From CAXMST01 sp963700785 (GTDB lineage: Bacteria > Actinomycetota > Thermoleophilia > Solirubrobacterales > 70-9), in assembly GCA_963700785.1 (NCBI GenBank), contig CAVOYZ010000004.1, positions 57,092-121,091 on the forward strand: a stretch of DNA of 64,000 nt. Reading direction: 5' to 3'. Below the pieces are notes generated by a model. That model searched no databases, was not told the origin of the DNA, and saw nothing but the letters and a program-made list of their open reading frames with translations. Below, in pieces: positions 54,435 to 62,337 of the stretch. The first letter of the stretch is position 1; every line of letters starts with the position of its first letter. A program made the position numbers and the translations under genes.

Positions 54435-55279
54435 CCCGGGGGCCGTCCCAGTCGCTGGATCGCCAGATAGCCGACCAGCTGCAGCGCGGCGGCGGCCAGC
54501 AGCAGCACGACCGCCACCGGGTCGGAAGCGATGCCGGCGACGAACCCCGGGCTGACCAGCTCGACAAGCAGCGCCGCTGCGAGCGGCATTCCGGCGACGA
54601 TGCCGCCGCTGAGCCTCGCCTGGGCAGTCGCCGATCGCGCCGCGGCCTCGGCCGCCAGACGTCCGGCCTCGGCGTCGGCCTGACGGCGCAGCAGAGTGGC
54701 GAGGTCTCCACCGGTCCGCTGCTGGGAGACCGCCGCCGAGACGAGCGCCGCGACCGGCTCGGTTCCGATCCGATCCGCGAGGGCGCGGAGCGCCGTCGCC
54801 GGAGAGCGGCCCAGCTCGAGGTCGACCCCGACGCGCCGCAGCTCGGCACCGCACGGTCCCTCGAGCGTCGGGGCCGCATCGATCAGCGCGCTGCGCAGCG
54901 AGCCACCGGCCGCCAGCGCGTCGGACAGCGCCCTCGCGAGGTTCGGAACCCCGGCTCCGACCGCCTCTCTGTATCTCCGCCGCCGGCGACTGAGCAGCCG
55001 CTCGGCTCCGGCGGGACCGAGGAATGCGAGCAGGGCCGGCGGCTGCAGGCCGAACAGCAGCAGCGCGGCGAGGCCGAGGCCGGCGGCGAGCACGAGGCCG
55101 AGCCCGCGCCGCTCCGAGCTGGTGGGGTCGCGGCCGAGCCGGCCGGCGAGCGTCACTGCGAGCAGGGCCGATTCGGCCGACCGCGCGAGCTCTGGACTCG
55201 CGCGCGCCAGCTCGCGGAGCGCCAGCGCCAGCGCACCACCCCCGAGGCCCGCCAGCAGCATCGGCAGCAGCGCACTCAT
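54431..55279 (-). CDS. tadB: Tad pilus inner-membrane protein TadB (GspF-like)
   Basis: 282 residues: N-terminal helix, two helices around residues 60-95, then the F domain (VPNLARALSDALAAGGSLRSALIDA, VSQQRTGGDLATLLRRQADAEAGR) and C-terminal helices (GIVAGMPLAAALLVELV, VAVVLLLAAAALQLVGYLAIQ). Pairs with TadC as the platform of the pilus motor. Confidence 0.87.
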   Translation of the reverse strand: MSALLPMLLAGLGGGALALALRELARASPELARSAESALLAVTLAGRLGRDPTSSERRGLGLVLAAGLGLAALLLFGLQPPALLAFLGPAGAERLLSRRRRRYREAVGAGVPNLARALSDALAAGGSLRSALIDAAPTLEGPCGAELRRVGVDLELGRSPATALRALADRIGTEPVAALVSAAVSQQRTGGDLATLLRRQADAEAGRLAAEAAARSATAQARLSGGIVAGMPLAAALLVELVSPGFVAGIASDPVAVVLLLAAAALQLVGYLAIQRLGRPPG

Positions 55280-56457
55280 CGGGCCCAGACCTGCTCAACC
55301 GCCGGCCCGGCGCTGGTGCCGACCACCTCGGCGAGGGTGACCGCGAGCCGATCGCCGCCTGCGCCGCGCTGGAGATGGAGGATCAGGTCGAGCGCGGCCA
55401 CGATCTGGCTCCGCACCGACTCCGGGCCGAGCCCGATCTCCGCCATCATCGCGAGCGCCTCGATCCGCCGGATTGCGTCGGCCGGCGAGTTCGCGTGGAG
55501 GGTGGTCAGCGCGCCGCGGTGACCGGTGTTGAGGGCGAGCAGCAGGTCCATCGCCTCGGCCCCCCGAACCTCGCCGATCAGGATCCGATCCGGGCGCATT
55601 CGCAGGGCGTTGCGAACCAGGTCACGAATCGAGACCGCAGCAACCCCCTCGACGCTCGGAGCCCTGGTCTCGAGGCGGACGACGTGACGGCGCGCCAGCT
55701 GCAGCTCCGCCGCATCCTCGATCGTGATCACGCGCTCGCCCTCGGGAATGAACGATGAGAGCGCGTTGAGAACCGTGGTCTTGCCTGAGCCGGTGCCGCC
55801 GCTGATCAGCAGGTTGCGGCCGTCGCGCACCGCCTCTGCGAGGCGCGCCACAAGGGGCGAGGGCAGCGTGCCCCGAGCGACCAGCTCCCCCACCCCCGGG
55901 CGAATGCCGACGAATCGCCTGATCGACAGCGCCGGCCCGTCGACCGCGAGCGGCGGAACCACGACGTTGACCCTGGATCCGTCCGCGAGCCGACCGTCGG
56001 CCATCGGACTGAGCTCATCGACGCGCCGCCCGAGCGGGCCGAGAATGCGCTCGATCACGTCGCGAAGCTGGGCTGTGTCGTCGAACCGCAGATCGGAGCG
56101 CTCGAGGCGGCCCTCGCGCTCGACCCAGACCTCGTCGTGGCCGTTGACCAGCACCTCATCGACCCCGGGGTCGGCAAGCAGCTCCTCCAGCGGCCCGAGG
56201 CCGATCGTGTCCCGCCGTACCCGCTCGAGCAGCTGCTCACGGTTCGCCGGACCCAGGAGCGCGCCCGCCTCGTCGACCAGATCTTGCAGCTGCCGCTCGA
56301 AATCGGGCGATCGGTCACCGCCGGCGGCAGCGGACCTGCGGATCTCGATCAGACGCTCGCGCAGCTGATCGGCGATCCGGTCGAGGCAGCGGCCCAGCGG
56401 GCCGCCGGTCAGCGTCGCGGCTGCGCGAACGCCGGGCCTCCCTGGTCGGCCTCCCAC
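55276..56457 (-). CDS. tadA: Tad/Flp pilus assembly ATPase TadA (CpaF)
   Basis: 393 residues, type II/IV secretion ATPase: GPLEELLADPGVDEVLVNGHDEVWVEREGRLE, Walker A LLISGGTGSGKTTVLNALSSF, Asp box VITIEDAAELQL, Walker B RPDRILIGEVRGAEAMDLLLALNTGHRG and the His box TTLHANSP. A single ATPase is typical of Tad systems and drives both extension and retraction. GTG start; coupled to tadB (ATGA-type overlap). Confidence 0.93.
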   Translation of the reverse strand: MGGRPGRPGVRAAATLTGGPLGRCLDRIADQLRERLIEIRRSAAAGGDRSPDFERQLQDLVDEAGALLGPANREQLLERVRRDTIGLGPLEELLADPGVDEVLVNGHDEVWVEREGRLERSDLRFDDTAQLRDVIERILGPLGRRVDELSPMADGRLADGSRVNVVVPPLAVDGPALSIRRFVGIRPGVGELVARGTLPSPLVARLAEAVRDGRNLLISGGTGSGKTTVLNALSSFIPEGERVITIEDAAELQLARRHVVRLETRAPSVEGVAAVSIRDLVRNALRMRPDRILIGEVRGAEAMDLLLALNTGHRGALTTLHANSPADAIRRIEALAMMAEIGLGPESVRSQIVAALDLILHLQRGAGGDRLAVTLAEVVGTSAGPAVEQVWAR

Positions 56458-56468
56458 CTGGCCGGGCC

Positions 56469-57119
56469 CTACCGGGGAATCAGGCGGATCTGGCGTGCGA
56501 AGTTCTCCGCTTCGATCACGGTCAAGGTCTGCGCTCGGTCGAGCCCCAGCGTCGCCTGCCAGCGTCGCTCGGCTCCCCCGTCCGCCATGCGCCTGATCGC
56601 CAGCAGCGGCACCCGCCTGGCCAGCACCCGGACCCGCGGATTGACGATCGCCCCCGGCTCGTCGGCGGCAACGACGTCGACCCGCGCCGCGGGACCGCGG
56701 TCCGCAAGCGGGGCGGCCGATGCGACGGCGACCTCGATCGGATGAACCCCGCCCGGGAGCTTGCGGCGGTTGCTCCGGACGGGATCGGCGAGCGCGAACT
56801 GCGATCCCAGCAGATAGGAACCGGCCGGGATCACGGCCTGCGGTCGTTTGCCCAGCGCCTCGGCGACATCCGAGAGCGCGTCCGGGGGAACGAATCGCTC
56901 CGGCACCTCGCTGATGCCGAGGCTCGCCCGCACGCTCCGACGATCGAGGGCAAGGCCCGCGCGCAGGTCGCGCTCGACCGCCACCACGGGGCGCATCTCC
57001 CCGTACCGATCGGCGACACCGTCGCCGTAGCGCGAGGCAACGGCAACCGAACCGAGCGCGCTGAGGGCGGCGAGCAGCGCAAACCCGAGGGCCCGGCGAC
57101 GGCTGCCGGGACGGCTCAC
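56469..57119 (-). CDS. CpaB/RcpC-like SAF-domain pilus protein
   Basis: 216 residues: N-terminal helix (ALGFALLAALSALGSVAVASRY), then a SAF domain (VVAVERDLRAGLALDRRSVRASLGISEVPERFVPPDAL, ending VIPAGSYLLGSQFA) and a beta-rich C-terminal domain (VEVAVASAAPL-like, ARVDVVAADEP, ARRVPLLAIRR). CpaB in Tad loci links motor and wall. It overlaps the kinase stop. Confidence 0.8.
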   Translation of the reverse strand: MSRPGSRRRALGFALLAALSALGSVAVASRYGDGVADRYGEMRPVVAVERDLRAGLALDRRSVRASLGISEVPERFVPPDALSDVAEALGKRPQAVIPAGSYLLGSQFALADPVRSNRRKLPGGVHPIEVAVASAAPLADRGPAARVDVVAADEPGAIVNPRVRVLARRVPLLAIRRMADGGAERRWQATLGLDRAQTLTVIEAENFARQIRLIPR

Positions 57120-57778
57120 GGATCTTCTGTCCCCCGGAGCTCCGAGCCCGCAGGCAGAACCAGCCGCGTCATCACCGCCCCGCCGATCGAGCGCGGGCGC
57201 ATCAGCGCGCCGCGATGTTCGCTCGCCACCCGCTCCGCGATCCGCAGCCCATGCCCGCGGCGCGGATCCCGCCGGCGACGATCTGGGGTGAGCTCGGCCG
57301 GTGCGCTCGTCACGGACAGCACCGCCGAGCCGTTCGAGCCTGCTGCGCAGACCGTCACCGGGCCGCCCCCGTGCTCGACCGCGTTCGAGATCAGGTTGTC
57401 GAGGGCGGAGGCGATCTCGTCCGGATCGCCGATCAGGCGGGCGTCGCTCCGCTCAACCCGGAATCGGACCGCATCCCGCGACCAGCGAGAACGACCGTCC
57501 CCGACGACCTCGGCGAGCGAGAACGCCACCGTCCGTGCCCGGCGCGGACGCCCATTGACGATCGAGTCGAGGTCGGCCAGGGCACCGATCGCCGGGCCAA
57601 CCCAGCCCGAGCGGGCGCCGAGGCCCAGGTCTCGGAGCGCCAGTTCCTGGAGGGGCCGGCGAAGTTCGTGCAGCACCTCGTTCAACATTCGACGCCTGCG
57701 CGCCAGCCGGGCGCGGACCAGCCATGCGATGCACCCCGCCAGGAGCGCGCCGCCGAGGGCGAGGCAGGCGGCGATCAA
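57116..57778 (-). CDS. Small membrane histidine kinase with degenerate catalytic domain
   Basis: 220 residues. One N-terminal helix (IAACLALGGALLAGCIAWLV) with no sensor domain, DHp with the H-box NEVLHELRRPLQEL, N-box DEIASALDNLISNAVEHGGG and a G2-like RRGHGLRIAERVASEHRG. The G1 box (DxGxG) is replaced by SAPAEL, so ATP binding may be impaired. TTG start overlaps the regulator stop (TTGA). Signal input, if any, must come through a partner. Confidence 0.8.
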   Translation of the reverse strand: MIAACLALGGALLAGCIAWLVRARLARRRRMLNEVLHELRRPLQELALRDLGLGARSGWVGPAIGALADLDSIVNGRPRRARTVAFSLAEVVGDGRSRWSRDAVRFRVERSDARLIGDPDEIASALDNLISNAVEHGGGPVTVCAAGSNGSAVLSVTSAPAELTPDRRRRDPRRGHGLRIAERVASEHRGALMRPRSIGGAVMTRLVLPAGSELRGTEDP

Positions 57779-58527
57779 GCCGCCTCCACCAGCCGGTAGC
57801 CGACCCCCCAGCAGTTGACGACGAACCGGCCGCGCTCCGGATCGAGCTTGCGGCGCAGGCGGCTGGCGTGCGAGTCCAGCGTCCTCGTCCTTGCGGCGAG
57901 CTCGTAACCCCAGACGTCGCGCAGCAGTTCCTGCTTGGTGAACACCCGGCTTGGCTCCGCCGCCAGCGCCCGCAGCAACTCGAACTCCTTGTTCGCGAGC
58001 CGGATCTCCCGGCTGCCCACCTGGACCTTGCGGGTGGCCGCGTCGATCCTCAGCGGCCCGACCTGAATCGGCCCGGCGCGCTCGCTTCCGCGACGGGCGA
58101 GGACGTTCTCGATCCGTGCGAGCAGTTCCGGATAGTGGAACGGCTTCACCAGGTAGTCGTCCGCGCCGGCCTGAAGGCCCCTGACCCGGTCGGAGTCGGC
58201 ACCGCGACCGCTGAGCACGATCACCGGCAGGCCGCAATCGAATTCAGCCGCGGCGCCCTCCGAGCCGCGGATCCTGCGCAGGACGTCGAGGCCGAGGCCG
58301 TCCGGGAGCGCCAGGTCGAGCAGCAGCAGGTCCGGCTGGCTGTAGCGACAGAACCGCAGCGCGTCGGCGCCGGTCGGCGCCGCGAGCGCGTGGTAGCGAT
58401 CCGCCTCGAGGTTCTCGATCAGCAGCTCGAGGGTCACCTGGTCGTCCTCGCAGACGACGATCGTGCCCCGGCCGTCGAGGTCGGGCAACAGCCGGTTGGC
58501 CTCGCGCTCGCTCGTCATCGCCTCCAT
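57775..58527 (-). CDS. OmpR-family response regulator
   Basis: 250 residues. Receiver domain: IVVCEDDQVTLELL (acidic pair), LLLLDLALPDGLGLDVLRRI (phospho-Asp), VIVLSGRG and DDYLVKPFHYPELLARI (Lys). Winged helix: IRLANKEFELLRALA, LDSHASRLRRKLDPERG, VNCWGVGYRLVEA. Starts at Met 58527 or 58518. First gene of a run RR-kinase-CpaB-TadA-TadB-TadC, with overlaps throughout, so it probably controls pilus production. Confidence 0.9.
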   Translation of the reverse strand: MEAMTSEREANRLLPDLDGRGTIVVCEDDQVTLELLIENLEADRYHALAAPTGADALRFCRYSQPDLLLLDLALPDGLGLDVLRRIRGSEGAAAEFDCGLPVIVLSGRGADSDRVRGLQAGADDYLVKPFHYPELLARIENVLARRGSERAGPIQVGPLRIDAATRKVQVGSREIRLANKEFELLRALAAEPSRVFTKQELLRDVWGYELAARTRTLDSHASRLRRKLDPERGRFVVNCWGVGYRLVEAA

Positions 58528-58617
58528 GGCCACCCGAACCCCAACCGCCCCTCCCCCGCCCCCCGGATCCCGCTTCCGTGCCACGGCTGCCCGGCTGCCC
58601 GGCCGCGAGGCCGCGGG

Positions 58618-58623
58618 TAGTCT
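58618..58623 (+). promoter_or_regulatory. -10 element for the cyclase gene (leaderless)
   Basis: TAGTCT, 6 bases before GTG 58630; no SD. Divergent from the response regulator. Confidence 0.5.
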
Positions 58624-58629
58624 GGTGCC

Positions 58630-59962
58630 GTGGACGTTCCCGAGACTCGCTACGCACGCAGCGGTGAGCTCCAGATCGCCTACCAGGTGGCGGGTGAGGG
58701 CCCGCTCGACGTCGTCTTCGTCTCGACCTATCTGTCGAACATCGAGTTGTTCTGGGAGTTGCCCGCCTTTCGGGCGCTTCTTCGAGCGACTCGCGTCGTT
58801 TTCCCGGGTGATCCTCTTCGACCGCCGCGGCACCGGAATGTCCGACGGGGTCGCCGGGGCGACGCCGCTGGAGGAGCAGGTCGACGACGTCCGGGCGGTG
58901 ATCGACGCGGCCGGTGCCGAGCAGCCGGCGCTGATCTCGTTTCTCGAGGGCTGCTGCTTGACGGCGCTGTCCGCGGCCTCCCATCCGGACCTGGCACGGG
59001 CGCTCGTCCTGCTCTCGCCGCAGCCCCGCCTGGTCGCGGGACCGGGGTACGAGTGGGCGCCCACCGTCGAGGAGCGGGCTGAGATGGTGCGGGCGATCGT
59101 CGAGTCGTGGGGCATCGATTCGCCGGAGAACCCTCTGGCCGTCCTCGTCGCCGGCGAGGACGAGCGGGTGCGGGGCCTGATGGCGCGCGTTCAGCGCCTG
59201 GCGATGACCCCAGCCGCGGCCGCCGCGTCGCTGGAGTGGATCGGCGAGACCGACGTGCGTGACGTGCTTCCCAGCGTGCAGTGCCCGACGCTGGTGCTGC
59301 GGCCCGAGGGCGAGACCTACCTCGACCCGCGCCACTCGCGCTACGTCGCCGAGCACATCCCCGGCGCCCGCTACGCCGAGGTTCCCGGCGCGGGGCCGCT
59401 GTTCTTCAACCAGGCGCAGGCGATCGCCGATGAGATCGAGCTGTTCCTCACCGGCGTGCGCCGTCCGCTGGTCAGCGACCGGGTGCTGGCAACGGTGCTG
59501 TTCACCGACATCGTCAGCTCGACCGAGCGTGCCGCGGAGCTCGGCGACGAGGCCTGGCGGTCGCTGCTGGAGCGCCACGACAGCCTCGTCCGCGACCAGG
59601 TCGAGCGCCACCGGGGGCGTTTCGTCAAGTCGCTCGGCGACGGGGCGCTCGCGGTGTTCGACGGCCCCAGCCGCGCGATCAGCAGCGCGATCGCGATCCG
59701 CGACGGCGTCCGCGACCTCGACCTCGAGATCCGCGCCGGCGTGCACACGGGGGAATGCGAGCTGCTGCCGGACGACGACGTCGGCGGGCTGGCCGTGCAC
59801 ATCGGCGCCCGGGTCAGCGGCCTCGCCGGGGCCGGAGAGGTGCTCGTCAGCAGCACCGTCCGCGACCTGATCGTCGGCTCCGGGCTGACGCTGACCGACC
59901 GCGGCGAGCACGACCTCAAGGGCGTCCCCGGACCGTGGCGGATCTTCGCCGTCGAGACCTAG
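58630..59962 (+). CDS. Alpha/beta-hydrolase-class III adenylate/guanylate cyclase fusion (one-base frameshift)
   Basis: N-terminal hydrolase-like domain (about residues 1-270): RYARSGELQIAYQVAGEGPLDVVFV, then, one frame over, RFFERLASFSRVILFDRRGTGMSD. The extra base is in GGG 58772-58774; corrected length 443 residues. The nucleophile elbow reads ISFLEGCC where GxSxG is expected, so the catalytic Ser is missing. The C-terminal cyclase domain has VLFTDIVSSTERAAELGD and VKSLGDG (metal Asp), DVGGLAVHIGARV and the C-terminal LKGVPGPWRIFAVE. It probably makes cAMP in response to a ligand bound by a dead hydrolase fold (inference). Confidence 0.88.
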
Positions 59963-60318
59963 GGAGCGATGGCTCCCGCGCACCGGCCCCGCTCGGCAGC
60001 TCGAGCACCGCGGCGGCGTTGGGCTCGTTCAGCCAGCGGCCGAATCCGACCTCGCTGCTCGCACCGCAGCTCACGGCAGTCGGCATCGAGAAAGATGACG
60101 TCGAGGCGGAACAGCATGCCGACGGTGTGGATCGCCCGGCATCCGGGCAGCAGCAGCCCGGGGCCGGCACGTCGGCGCCGCAGCAGTGCCAGGCCGAGCA
60201 GCCGGCTCAGGTGACCGTCGGCGACCGCGACGCGATGCCCGAGCACCGTTCGGGTCCGAAGCCGGCGCAGCCGCCACGCCCGGGCAGCATCGGCTCCGGC
60301 TCGATCTTCGGCTTCCAT
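59916..60318 (-). CDS. DUF192 family protein (one-base frameshift)
   Basis: Small beta-barrel protein of unknown role, corrected length 133 residues. First half VADGHLSRLLGLALLRR, GLLLPGCRAIHTVGMLFRLDVIFLDADCRELRCE; after one extra base at 60050-60051 it continues VGFGRWLNEPNAAAVLELPSGAGA. IHTVGM and the DVIFLD strand are the DUF192 hallmarks. The written stop lies 47 bases inside the convergent cyclase gene, which may mean a further error near the end. No signal peptide is seen. Confidence 0.7.
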
Positions 60319-60528
60319 AATCCGCAAACCCCACGACCGGAGGCGGCGCCCCGCCATCGCCTCGACCGGCGCCACCGCCTAGCCGTCGCGGCCCGCCGGC
60401 GCTTTCCTGCTCGGCTCGCTGGGTGCAAGCCTGCGTTCAGCGCCGCCCCACCGGCCACGCCGGAAAGGGCCGTTTCTGAAACATTCGCGGCCCGCGGCGG
60501 GGGAGGCCCGCGTGGGAGGAAGAAGCGA

Positions 60529-60993
60529 GTGGAGAAGGCGACGCGCAGAGGCAACTACGAATCCGGTTCCGACTACGTCCTCGAGTACGGGGAGCTCCGG
60601 TTCTCGTTCAACGAGCAGGATTTCGCGCAGCGCGTCGAGCAGGCTGCGGTGAAGCTCAGCTTCACCCATCCCGGGCTCGAGGGTGAGGAGCTGCACGACC
60701 TGGTCGAGCTCGCAGTCAACGGTGAGATCCGCGAGGCGGCATCGGCCCTCGGGGATCACGTCAACGACAACTGGGGCGAGCTCGTGGACGGCTCCAATCG
60801 CAGCCTCGTGCACTGGATCCGCCGCCTCGTCTTCCGCGGCGCCTGGCTCGACCAGCGGGTCAAGGAGGGCGAGCTCGACGTCGTCTTCGACCAGCAGACC
60901 AACGCCTTCGGCTACATCCAGCCCGACCGCGACTCAGAGCCGATCGAGCTCTCGCGGGAGCCCTCCTGGGCGGGGCTCGCCTACCGTCCCTGA
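60529..60993 (+). CDS. Conserved-looking hypothetical protein
   Basis: 154 residues, acidic and soluble: YESGSDYVLEYGELRFSFNEQDFAQRVEQAAVKLSF, LEGEELHDLVELAVNGEIREAASALGDHVNDNW, LVHWIRRLVFRGAWLDQRVKEGELDVVFDQQTNAFGYIQP. No family recognised. GTG 60529 chosen because GGGAGGA lies 10 bases upstream; the open frame runs further up but without coding character. The gap 60319-60528 holds only a GTTTC-T-GAAAC dyad at about 60471-60481. Confidence 0.6.
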   Translation: MEKATRRGNYESGSDYVLEYGELRFSFNEQDFAQRVEQAAVKLSFTHPGLEGEELHDLVELAVNGEIREAASALGDHVNDNWGELVDGSNRSLVHWIRRLVFRGAWLDQRVKEGELDVVFDQQTNAFGYIQPDRDSEPIELSREPSWAGLAYRP

Positions 60994-61022
60994 TCCCAGG
61001 TCCGGCTCAGCGCCAGGAGTCG

Positions 61023-62318
61023 CTACTCGGCGAGCTTGGTGAGCACTGCCTCGTTCGTCTCCGCCGCGGCGATCCGCTCGGCGAGGCGCTCCGCGGCCTC
61101 CCGCGCAGGCATCGCGGTCAGCTCCGACCGCAGGGCTCTTGCGCCCGCCAGCTCGGCGCCCTCGCGCAGCGAGTCCTCGGCGACGACGCGGCAGGATGCG
61201 ATCTCGAGCGCCGGGTAGACGCCGGCCTCCGCGAGTTCGCGGTTGAGCACGATCGTCACGTTCTCGGTCGTCGCCAGGGCCCGGGCGACGTCATCGTCGT
61301 CATCGGTGAGCGCGGTCGCAATCACCGTCAGCGAGCCCGATTCATCCTCGCCCGTCTCGCGACCGGCCCCGAAGATCGGCTTCGCGGCGCTCGGGTCGTC
61401 GGCCGCCACCGCCAGCCGCGAGAGGGAGTCGATCAGTAGCGCCACGTCCGCCCCGCCCTCGGCCTTCCGCTTTGCCTGCGAGACGGCCGTCTCGACCGCG
61501 CGAAGCTGGTCGCTGGAGCGCATCTCGGCTCCGGCGATCCGCAGCTCGGCGTCGGGAAGGGCCTCGCGCCAGGCGGGCTCCTCCTCGGGCCGCTCGTCGA
61601 TCAGGACGACGATCACCTCGAGATCCTCGGCGGAGCTCAACTCCCTTCCGAGGGCGCGCAGCAGCGTCGTCCGGCCGGACCCCCGAGGGGCCCGGACGAG
61701 AACCCGCTGGCCACGGGCCAGCGGCGCCAGCAGATCGACCGCGCGAAGCAACAGAGCCTGCTCGGGCTCGGCGCCCGCGCCGCTGAGCGGCAGGCGGCGG
61801 TGTGGCGGAACGGCGACGAGATCCTCGAACCTCGAGCGCTCGCCGCCCGGCTCGGCGCCGTTGACGGTGTCGATGTGGACCAGCGCCGGGTGGCGCTCGC
61901 CGCGCCGGGGCCCGCGGGCCGGGCCCGTGATCGCGTCGCCGTCCTGAAGCTCGCAGCGGCGGATCTGGGAGGGCGAGACGTAGATGTCCCCCTCGGCATC
62001 GGGGTCGTCGAGGCGCAGGAAGCCGTGACCACGCGAGGTGATCTCGAGCACGCCGCTGACCGGCTCGGCCGGTGGCTCATCGCGCTCGCTCCGATCGGCC
62101 TCTTCGCGGCGCCCGCCCCGCCTGCCGCCGGTATCGCGGCCGCCGCGGCCGCCGCGGCCGCGGCCACCTGCGCGCGCCGGCTCGCGTTGCTCCTCGCCCC
62201 CGCCGAGCTCGGCGATCAGCTCGTCCCGGCTGAGCATCCGGAAACGATCGATCCCGCGCTCGGAGGCGAGCTCGTGGAGCTCGGAGAGGTGCTTGCTGGT
62301 CAGTGATCCGTCGGCCAT
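61023..62318 (-). CDS. Divergent Rho-like hexameric ATPase
   Basis: 431 residues. Rho N-terminal helices (SLTSKHLSELHELASERGID), an RGG-rich insert (residues about 49-72), cold-shock-like RNA domain (SGVLEITSRGHGFLRLDD), then the ATPase. Walker A reads RAPRGSGRTTLL, with Arg216 where Lys is invariant. Catalytic Glu (LIDERPEEE), Walker B LLIDSLSRL and an Arg-finger-like SCR are kept. The Q-loop stretch is about 15 residues shorter than in E. coli Rho and the R-loop KGTGN is replaced by ALATTEN. It is not beside rpmE/prfA. It may be a Rho paralogue with altered or lost translocation. ATG 62318 is the family start. Confidence 0.8.
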   Translation of the reverse strand: MADGSLTSKHLSELHELASERGIDRFRMLSRDELIAELGGGEEQREPARAGGRGRGGRGGRDTGGRRGGRREEADRSERDEPPAEPVSGVLEITSRGHGFLRLDDPDAEGDIYVSPSQIRRCELQDGDAITGPARGPRRGERHPALVHIDTVNGAEPGGERSRFEDLVAVPPHRRLPLSGAGAEPEQALLLRAVDLLAPLARGQRVLVRAPRGSGRTTLLRALGRELSSAEDLEVIVVLIDERPEEEPAWREALPDAELRIAGAEMRSSDQLRAVETAVSQAKRKAEGGADVALLIDSLSRLAVAADDPSAAKPIFGAGRETGEDESGSLTVIATALTDDDDDVARALATTENVTIVLNRELAEAGVYPALEIASCRVVAEDSLREGAELAGARALRSELTAMPAREAAERLAERIAAAETNEAVLTKLAE

Positions 62319-62327
62319 GGGCGTGGC

Positions 62328-62333
62328 ACTATA
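62328..62333 (-). promoter_or_regulatory. -10 element for the rho-like gene
   Basis: TATAGT on the - strand, 9 bases before the ATG, in the 19-base gap after glpD. Leader of at most a few bases expected. Confidence 0.4.
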
Positions 62334-62337
62334 GGTG

